A DNA stretch of 64,000 nucleotides, from contig SEMN01000308.1 in NCBI GenBank assembly GCA_005408345.1, forward strand, positions 310,001 through 374,000, read 5' to 3'. A program made the position numbers and the translations under genes. Position 1 is the first letter of the stretch. Each line of letters starts with the position of its first letter. Positions 55,821 through 64,000 of this stretch are shown here, in pieces. The DNA is from Macquaria australasica. Its lineage: Eukaryota > Chordata > Actinopteri > Centrarchiformes > Percichthyidae. Below the pieces are notes generated by a model, which searched no databases, was not told where the DNA came from, and worked only from the letters and a program-made list of their open reading frames with translations.

Positions 55821-58601
55821 AATTATGCTAACATACTAAACCTTTCTTATACTACCACTGGAGGTGCCAAAGCCAGAAATGGACAACAAGAATTAACACA
55901 TAGTTACCTTAAATTATTTATTACATTTTAACTGTTGAGAAACTGTTTGAATTTGGCAGAGATTGTAGCTAGCAAACTTACAAGGTAGTAAGTATGTAGT
56001 TGTATTCTTGTAGCTAACAACAGACTCAATCTAAAATGTAAACTATACCTCTCTTGTCTCCTGAAAGATCTATTTGATTTAGTTTTCTTATCGTTTTCAT
56101 TGGTTAAATATGGAAGATCTATCTATCTAACAATTATGAAACCATATACTGTGCTCAACATACACAGTTTACATGTTGTATACCCTAAGCATATGTAGAC
56201 ACACATGTGCGCCCATGCATGTGTTTACAGTGTGTATATGAGATTGCTTCAGTGACATAGATATTTGTCTTCAATGGAAATGACCCCTTCCTTCTTACCA
56301 GAGGGGTTTCTGCCGCTCTGTGACATTTGGCCACAGGCTGCACTTTTCAAGGCAGGACCCTCAGCTCATCATGCACAACAATGTATGAATGAATGGCCTA
56401 GTTCTCCCCTTAACTTGTAGTGTGACCCCTTTCCCCACTTCCCCAATGAAAACTGAACCAGCACCAAGCACAAGCTGTATGAGGAAGAAGCACCTCGCTG
56501 CTATTCTTAAATATTCAGTGTATTTAAATATGGAATCCGTACAGACAAGCACTATTATTCATCTAATAGCAGGATCATTTGGTTACACTCGTTCAGCTGG
56601 CACTGGATCCCACTGCAGCCACTTAATAACACTGAAGGTGTGAACGCAGGAGTTTTGATGGTTGTTTTGACAGCCCATGTATAATCCATCTGTAATTGTA
56701 TTATGTATTGAAAGACAATCCTTTATTGCTGCCATATATTTATATTCATTACATTACAGTCCCTACTTTCTCAGATTAAGCGAGAATATAGTTATATATT
56801 TCATTGTTGAATGTTGAGTGCTGAAGTCAACAGCTCTTCACTGATATGTATTGCTTATTGTTTAGTATTCCATCCTTCTATCCATTTTCTATCCCAGGAC
56901 TAATAAGACAGAAAAAGAGATTCACTTTTTAACATGCACATGTAAGTCCTTAGAATAGAGTTTATTTCTTAATTTAAACATTTTAATTTGATTCTGCCAG
57001 CAGATAACATCTGTACTATAATTCAGGGATCACAGATATAATGTGCATAAAGAAAATGTACTTTATGTAATATGTATGTATGTAATATACACAAAGAAGA
57101 AATGGTTTAAATCTTAGTAAATATGCTTAAATGAAACTACTTGATCACTAAATGATCTATTTTTTTCTTCTCATTATGATTCAACAATCATTTTGTGTGA
57201 GGAAAAAAGTAGTTCAGATAAAAGAACTGTGTTTTTACTTTTTTTACTTATATAAAAACTAATTTGATGTAAAATTTTAAAAAATGAAGACAAAAAAGAT
57301 AAACTGCATCTCAAATGACTCTGATATGATTTGGTGTTTGTTGTGAGTTTAAAAAGCAGTAATTGATCTATGTAGTATCAAACTGAAACTACCCAGATCT
57401 TGTCATGTGAACAATATCTAAAAACTTGGAAGTCGATTTCAAGTTTTTAGAGATGAAGTTGTTCTGTAAATAAAATATGAGACACAAAGGATCCTCCAGA
57501 GCTTCACCAGCACCACTTAAGGGCCCTGAGGGGCCAGTGTTTAAAGGCATATCACCAGCAAATTAGTATTTCATCAGAACAAAGACAGTCAGGGTTTGCT
57601 TAAAAAGACTGCTTTGAATGAGACGCTGCCTATAACAAGATTAAATGGACATAAAAATGTAAAATACAAGAATGTGGTGATTTAAAGAAAGCATGCAATT
57701 TAGTGGAAACTTGAACCACTATTTGCCAATGCTATGAAAGCATAGTTGTGCTTTTAGATTTTTTTTATTATAGGTTGTGCTCTACAGCTGACTGACACAT
57801 CACGCTGTGCTAACTACAGGGAGATTTAAAAAAAACTCTAATTTCCCCAACTGTGGCGCAGCAGTTCAAAAATCTTCTGCATGGCAGGGGTGAATTAACT
57901 TACAGTCACAAATCATCGGGGCCTAATCTCATACCTCGCTGAGCATATGCAGATTGGATCAAACTTGGCTCATGAGGGGCCGTCAACAGTTGGCTGGACA
58001 TAATGCTTGGTTATTATTTTCCTTTATCGCATGCCGGGAGGCGAGATCAATAAGACACTTCATATCAAGCTTTAGTGTTGGGAACTCCAATAAACGAAGA
58101 CAACCTCTACATGTAGTGGGCTCTCAAGTTAATGAAAATGTCGGATGTCACCACAGAAGCCCAGCAGTTCATCACGTTCGGTGTTTGGCCTTTGATGGAT
58201 GGGTGCTGTGCATTATGTTTGTTGCTTGGATAGACGGATTGTCATTGGGTTTTTGGCCACTGGCTTTTAATCTACCATGATATGAGCTACTGTGATTGAG
58301 GGGAAACTTTATGGAACATTGTACCTCACAGAAAAACATCACTTCACCTAACTGGCAAGCTGTAGAGTTGCACAGGTGATGGTTTGAGTGCACTGACGGC
58401 AATACTGTCTCACGAATTTCATTAAATAAGCAATAAAGTATGAAAAAAGTTTATTTGGACGTTTTACAATACTGAAAACGGGCAGAGAGTGTGGATATCT
58501 TTAAAAGACAACTTAAAACACACCTTTTTCTGTACTTTTACTGTTTCTTCTTATTTCTTATTTTCTTAGTTTTATTATTTATACTTGATTTTATTTAGAG
58601 G

Positions 58602-58762
58602 GGTAGACCCAGGGTAGACCCAGAACATGCTGTAGGGATTATATATCTCATCTGGCCTGGGAACATCTTGGGATCCCCCAGGAGGAGCTGGAAAGCGTTG
58701 CTGGGAAGAGGGACGTCTGGACAACCCTGCTTAGCCTGCTGCCACCGCGACCGGCCCCGGAT
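58602..58762 (+). mobile_element. Rex3-like RTE LINE 3' fragment
   Basis: Matches, on the plus strand, the last ~155 bases of the ORF of the element at 47558-50616 (GACCCAGAACATGCTGTAGG to CCACCGCGACCGGCCCCGGA). It stops at CCCGGATAA without the GATG tail, so it is cut at both ends. Confidence 0.8.
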
Positions 58763-60723
58763 AATGCAACTCGACTGCCAACATTTGGGTCAGAGATTCA
58801 GGTGTGTTTTGCTAGTAGCGGCTAATGTAGCCTCGGGGTCTCAAGCAGAGATGATAGAGGTCTGGTCAGCACACTTCTTTCTATAGATTTTTTATTTTTT
58901 ATTTTCAGTCTTCAGCCCCAACCAAATTTATCAAACCTTGTGCAGCTCCCTCTGGAGCCACAAGAGGCTGTATACAACTTTGTTCACATGTGCAGTGGTC
59001 CTCCCTAGGACCTCAAACAGACTTTGATGTGTAAAATCGATTGAGTTCGCCTTTACGCTGTCAAATCTTAGTATTGGTGTTTGCCTTTAAAAATCCACTA
59101 TCTTGTCAGGCTGTGGTAGAGTATGTAGGTGTATTTCAGTGTGTGCAGCCCGGTTGTTGGTGTGGTGAAGGTGCTACCTGGAGAAGTGCTGCTGCAGTGT
59201 CACCATCTGCCGCCCACCCAGCTGAGACTTTGCCCTCCCACTTCTCTCCACGCCCAGATGTTTGTTCTCCAGCTGGGGATTATTATTATGGATCAGTCTT
59301 GGTGGCGTAGCTGCAGGGGAGAGGAGTAAACACAGTTAGTTTGTTGTTAATCTTGCCTATCACAATCCCACTGAAGATTTCAAAGATACAGTACATCTGT
59401 TCACTTCCCCTTTTCCCTTCTATAAAAGGACAGTTTGTCAGAAAGTTTACTTGTTTGGAAAAGAGCAGGACCAGTGCACAGCCTCTCCTCATCTCTCCTC
59501 TCTCCACCTCACACACTGTAGTTTTGAATTAGCGTCCACATCCGTGTTTTCCCCACAGCTGACAGGTTGTGAGTTAGACAAACTCCCTAGTCATGACATT
59601 TAAGCAGGGCCTTGGGGTAAACTGTCATTTTGGAACCAAATACCTGTATATCTAAAGAAATTCAAGGATGCACTCATACTGTTATGGTAGCAAAAGTTCA
59701 GGTGTTGTTAATATTATAATGACCATATTACCTTATGGCTTGTCCTTTGGGTGTTTACCTGTCTGAATATTACTCAGCTGAAAAAAGCTGTGCCACAGAA
59801 GAAATGTAATGTTGCTGAAGTCTGTTTTTGTTCTTTTGCTGACAGGAAATGTGAGTTGAAGGCAAAATAATTGTGTCAATAATGGTTAGCTGCACTCAAT
59901 GACCCTGATAAACCTGACATTACTACAGTAAAGAGTTTTCAACTTATCTCTGCAAGTTACTCTGTGCTTGTTGAATCCTTGCTTTAATTGGAATTTCCAT
60001 GAAGAAAAGCTAATTTCTTCTTTAGTGTCAGTCTGTGGAGGGATATGAGGAGGCCAGCAGCAGTGCCAATCAAAATGGTAATGGTTCCAAGTCTATTTCA
60101 GAAATAATCAGTCTGGGTGAGTCTCTAGCCACAGGTTTGTGACTCACTTCACCCATTCCACTCCACCATGCAGTGCTGCAGCACAGGAACGAAAGCTGGT
60201 GAAATACATGACAGCCTGCATTTTGTACTTTACTCATTTTTTTCTCTGTAACACTTTTGCTTTTGTCTTACATTATTGGCTCACAGATGCTGTTTTTTGA
60301 ATATTTACAGCAAAGTCAATTTCAATTCACATCAGCTGTTTAAATTTGCATGATTTAAATCTTGTGCCTAGATCAGCTAGTTCTACTGCTGCTATCACCA
60401 CCACTACAGACTGTTGTCAAAGCAGACATGTTGACATGCCATGGCAGGTAAAGCACAGGTGCAACCAACATTAACAATGGCTCAGTTCTTCAAAGTGTCC
60501 TAGGAAGCCATACCAGTGAGCCACGTGCACAATACCAGAGTCCTGGAACTGATCAAAACTATCTGTAAAGCAGCCACCATTCATTTTTAATTAATTAATT
60601 ACACCTGTGCTGTTCCTGCTACAGCACATCAAAATGGTTGCTTTGTAAAAGGTCAACAACTGCTACCATTACTAGTAGTGCTGCTGCTATTGTAACAGAC
60701 TATACAGACTATTGCAACTACAA

Positions 60724-60790
60724 TCAGGGTTCCTACAGTTTTTTAAGAGTACAATTCAAGCACTTTTCAAGCACTTTCAATGTACCTAAA
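60724..60790. mobile_element. isolated hAT left end
   Basis: CAGGGTTCCTACAGTTTTTT followed by subterminal words (AAGCACTTTTCAAGCACTTT) resembles the left terminus of the hAT element at 33346-34759. No matching right end was found downstream, so it is a fragment. Confidence 0.5.
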
Positions 60791-62065
60791 CTAACAATTT
60801 CCAGACTCTCGAAGCCTTTATCGTCACATCTAAATTGTTACTATAAATGCCAGGAGACAACAAACACATATGACAACAGGATCGTTTCATTTCAAACATG
60901 AAAACATTTTTGGTTTCCATGAGTGATTGTGTAGATGATGAAATACCAGATTATGTTGAAAAACATAACCCCCATAGCACTGGGACATTTAACTTACAAC
61001 ACCCCGATGTCTGAGACTGTTCAGGGATTGCTGTAATATAATTATAACACATGAAAGCTACTAAACTCACACAGGAAGACCATTGCTTTGGCCACAGACA
61101 GAACCACAACTAATTCTATTTTGGCTTCAATTAGTGTTTGACTCACAAACACACTCAATAAAATTTATTCTAACGCAAATCCTATCACTGACACAGGCGA
61201 TGTAATGTAAAAATCATTCCCCAGTCTAAAATATTTTATTTATTTCTCCACAACCATCCGGCGACCCCTGGAAATTATCTAGGCACCCCCTTGCAGTAGA
61301 GTGTAGCAACAAATCTCATGTAGTCTGTTCTCTTCAGATATGAGTCGCCATTTTCAGAATAGTGATTGAATAGAATAGTATTGTAGATATTTCTCTCAAT
61401 TAAACTTTAAAATGCAGATTTCTCTCACTATTTTTAAGTGAAAGCAGATGCATGATAGTAGAAGGTCACACATGCTCACATTCCCAATTAATGTTATCCA
61501 ATTAATGAAGTATACTGAAATGTATTCATCATTTTTCAATCAAGTAACACAGAAGTCAAGACACCCACACTCAGCAACATCTCCCTTTGCTTTGTATATG
61601 CAGGCTGAGACGTCAGGGTCATTACAAAAGGTCACTGGTTGTATTTTAATAATCAGTCCAGATCTGGGGAAATGATCACCCTGAATCATGCTTCATGCCA
61701 GGGATAACATTTAAGGAACAATTATTTATCAGTTTTTACATAATACTTTCTATCTATTTTTTTCTTTTAGAGAATGTATTTTATCTGATTTCCCTCTTGT
61801 CTGTCTGTCCTTCAACCCAGAAGACCATGTGAACACAGAGTCTGCACTGCATAGCAGGTCTGCACTTAAGCTGATAAAAATAAATTTAGCATTTCATTCT
61901 TTAGATGCAAAGTCAAGGACAAAACCATTCAATCATACAAAGAGAAACAGTAGTCTGAAATGAATTGAAATGCATGGTCTCTAAAATTGTAGGTGTTTAG
62001 CGTGTTGTATTTTACAGTTAAAAAAGGGTTTAAAGTGCAGGGATTTGGTGTGAACTTTGAATCAG

Positions 62066-62081
62066 CACTGCCATCTAGTGG
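62066..62081 (-). promoter_or_regulatory. CTCF-like binding motif
   Basis: Read on the minus strand: CCACTAGATGGCAGTG, which fits the vertebrate CTCF core (CCASYAGRKGGCRSTR) at nearly every position. Seen only as a motif; occupancy cannot be inferred. A weaker match (CCAGTAGATGGAG) occurs near 63440. Confidence 0.4.
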
Positions 62082-64000
62082 TCTTTGCAGATTACTACCA
62101 AAGTCAGGCACGTCTGGATGTAAGATCAGTGCACATGTTTAAACAAAAGTCAGAGAATGAAGCGTCATCTTTTACACTGGAAACAGTAGTTAAGAGACAA
62201 TATCACCACAAGGCCTGTGATGGTGTCAAGAATGAACTTTCAAACTCAGCTCTTAAGCAAACATGCTCGAGAAGTCCTCAAAGTACTCAGAAAAATGAAA
62301 AGTTGAACATCAACAAGGGCGAACTCCATCTGCTGAGCAAGGTTGTGTGATACTGTGATTGCTATGGCTTTTATTAGTTGTTTCTAATGTATCATTTTCT
62401 CTTGATTCGTTTTCTATCAGTCTTTTGGTTTATGAGTTTTGGAGTGCATTTGAATGATTATCCACCTGCTGTCCTCTCTGGCTTTTAATCCTGAAGACCT
62501 AAGAAGGTTGACAGTGTTATTTCAATCATGTTCAGTCATAACAGACCAAAGCTATAACAGAGAGGGCAAAAGAGAACAAATTGCTGGGATCACTGGGAAA
62601 GTAATTTGTTTTTATTTTGACACTGAGCCTTTCCGTTGGGAACAACAGGAGGTTTTTCATAGATACAGTTAAATAGTACACATTTTGTTCCAAAAATAAA
62701 TAAAAATAAAAGTCTGTCCACCAGTTTGTTTTTTTAAATTGTATCATGAATTAGTCATGTCACTACTGAAGCCTTTTTTTTAATCATAAATTCCACACTG
62801 CTCCTGTTTCTTGTACATTAAAGTTTTTGCATTTGTTTTGCATTTATTTTTTGAACGCATTTCAAGATTAACCCCTTGAGCACACCACTATATTTTTGGA
62901 CTTCCATAGTTTAAATTTAGCTTTCCAGCACATTAATAAGCCTTCTTCACAGCAGATAAAAAAAACCTACATGACAGAAGTTGTTCTGCCAGACTGTTAA
63001 TCAAATTACCCAATCTTTTTTTCACCTTATTCTGACCCAAAGAGCAATTGTGTTCCACCCAACAGCACACAGAATAGTTTCCTGATGAAATTGCCTAAAA
63101 GTAATGCTAAAGTATGTTGCCCATATGTGGCTACTCCCATGGAAACATTCATAACTTTTTGAGAAGTTTGTGCTTGAACTGGATTTTTTCTTTTCTTTAG
63201 AAGTTTCACTTTAGCTCCACTTTTTAAATGTCTCATGGATAAATTGCTCCTGAACTGTTGTTAAAATCCTCAAACTGAATACAGTTCTTTAAAGATACAA
63301 GGTTTACATCTGACGGCCTTATGTGACAACATACATGTATTCCTGTCTGCCAAGGACTTGCAACACTCCCATTAAAATGTTTATTTTTAACATTAGAAAA
63401 AGTACGTTTCAAGCATGAATGTGTTTCTCAATAGTTGGCCAGTAGATGGAGTTCTTCATTCATTTTCCTCAGTAGTCTTGCATCATCTGAATGTATCACC
63501 TGCCTCCTGACATGTATGTCTGTTCATTTGAATGTCTGTTCTGCTTAAAGCCACACTGTATTTGTAGACAGAGAAAGAGAGGAAATAGGAGAAGGTGCAC
63601 CTGCCTGCGAGCCAGATTTATACCTCAAAACAGAGGTGTTGGTTTAGTCAGCTGAGTCACATGATACCTTCAAATGAGTCATGTGACGTTCTCTTCACAA
63701 ATAATATATCTAACACCTCAGTCATTATATCTGGAAAATAAAATGATCCACTCTGAAAAGATGTTTAGCTGAAAAATATACTAATTTAATAGCTATGAAA
63801 ATGTCCTATGTCAAAGGTTTTAAAGATGTATTTTTCTGGGTTAGATTATTTTGTAAGTGTTAAATCCTGAATGAGAAATTTCACAAGTGGCCGCACAGCA
63901 TTTTGTAATAAAATCATGTAAATGCTAATTTTGTACTGTGACTCATTTTGTAAAGAGTCAGTGTCGCATTTCTTGAATAGTGGATATCTCATTCAGAAGT

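Larger units (their letters stand above)
55086..64000. other. upstream nckap5 intron or flank
   Basis: AT-rich sequence in which the 5' exons of nckap5 were sought and not found. Contents I can name are the small LINE tail at 55768-55820, the RTE fragment at 58602-58762, a single hAT end near 60724 and CTCF-like words at 62066-62081 and about 63440. The rest shows nothing recognisable. Confidence 0.5.

Noticed and set aside
1..64000. CRISPR arrays, operons, ribosome binding sites, riboswitches
   Set aside because: No regularly spaced short repeats and no prokaryotic gene organisation; the sequence is vertebrate.

Overview
This window looks like part of a teleost fish chromosome, probably a percomorph. 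The evidence is a gene split into small exons with GT-AG introns, long AT-rich introns, TG/CA microsatellites, and a fish-typical set of transposable elements (Rex3-like RTE LINE, L2-like LINE with TTGAA-type tails, hAT elements, TTAA-flanked MITEs, a solo LTR). There is no bacterial gene organisation, and nearly all short open frames are chance frames in introns or repeats.

One host gene runs along the minus strand through most of the window: nckap5 (Nck-associated protein 5). I could place twelve linked coding exons by protein similarity, splice sites and matching intron phases. From 5' to 3' they are 51520-51610, 45771-45926, 41754-41780 (a 27-nt microexon), 41083-41151, 39085-39123, 38172-38291, 18097-18273, 15024-17938 (a 2.9 kb exon), 14594-14708, 13573-13648, 8427-8813 and 5624-5719. 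A weaker candidate exon lies at 54904-54984. The exons join in one frame into at least about 1,420 residues: an N-terminal coiled coil, a long disordered Ser/Pro-rich middle with a proline-rich SH3-type site and two SxIP-type motifs, a conserved block ending in a WFGFRKSKLPAP segment, and a TLDSGIG segment near the C-terminus. The first exons (right of the window) and the terminal exon (low coordinates or off the left edge) were not identified.

The rest is intron and flank, with many mobile elements. 1-5.6 kb holds a 606-bp hAT-type element with a perfect 8-bp target duplication, a small palindromic insertion beside it, and a decayed coding-like stretch. 7.48-7.88 kb is a long fold-back. The 20-kb intron (18.3-38.2 kb) holds three L2-like LINE 3' ends, a TTAA-flanked MITE, a hAT nested in a hAT, and a solo LTR nested in a second TTAA-flanked MITE. 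The 45.9-51.5 kb intron holds a nearly intact Rex3-like RTE retrotransposon (47558-50616, minus) with an exact 11-bp target duplication. A partial second RTE copy lies at 58.6 kb, and a CTCF-like site at 62.07 kb.

I found no prokaryote-style system, CRISPR array, rRNA or convincing tRNA gene. The most useful observations are the nckap5 microexon, the SxIP motifs, and several insertions whose boundaries and order can be read directly from target duplications.
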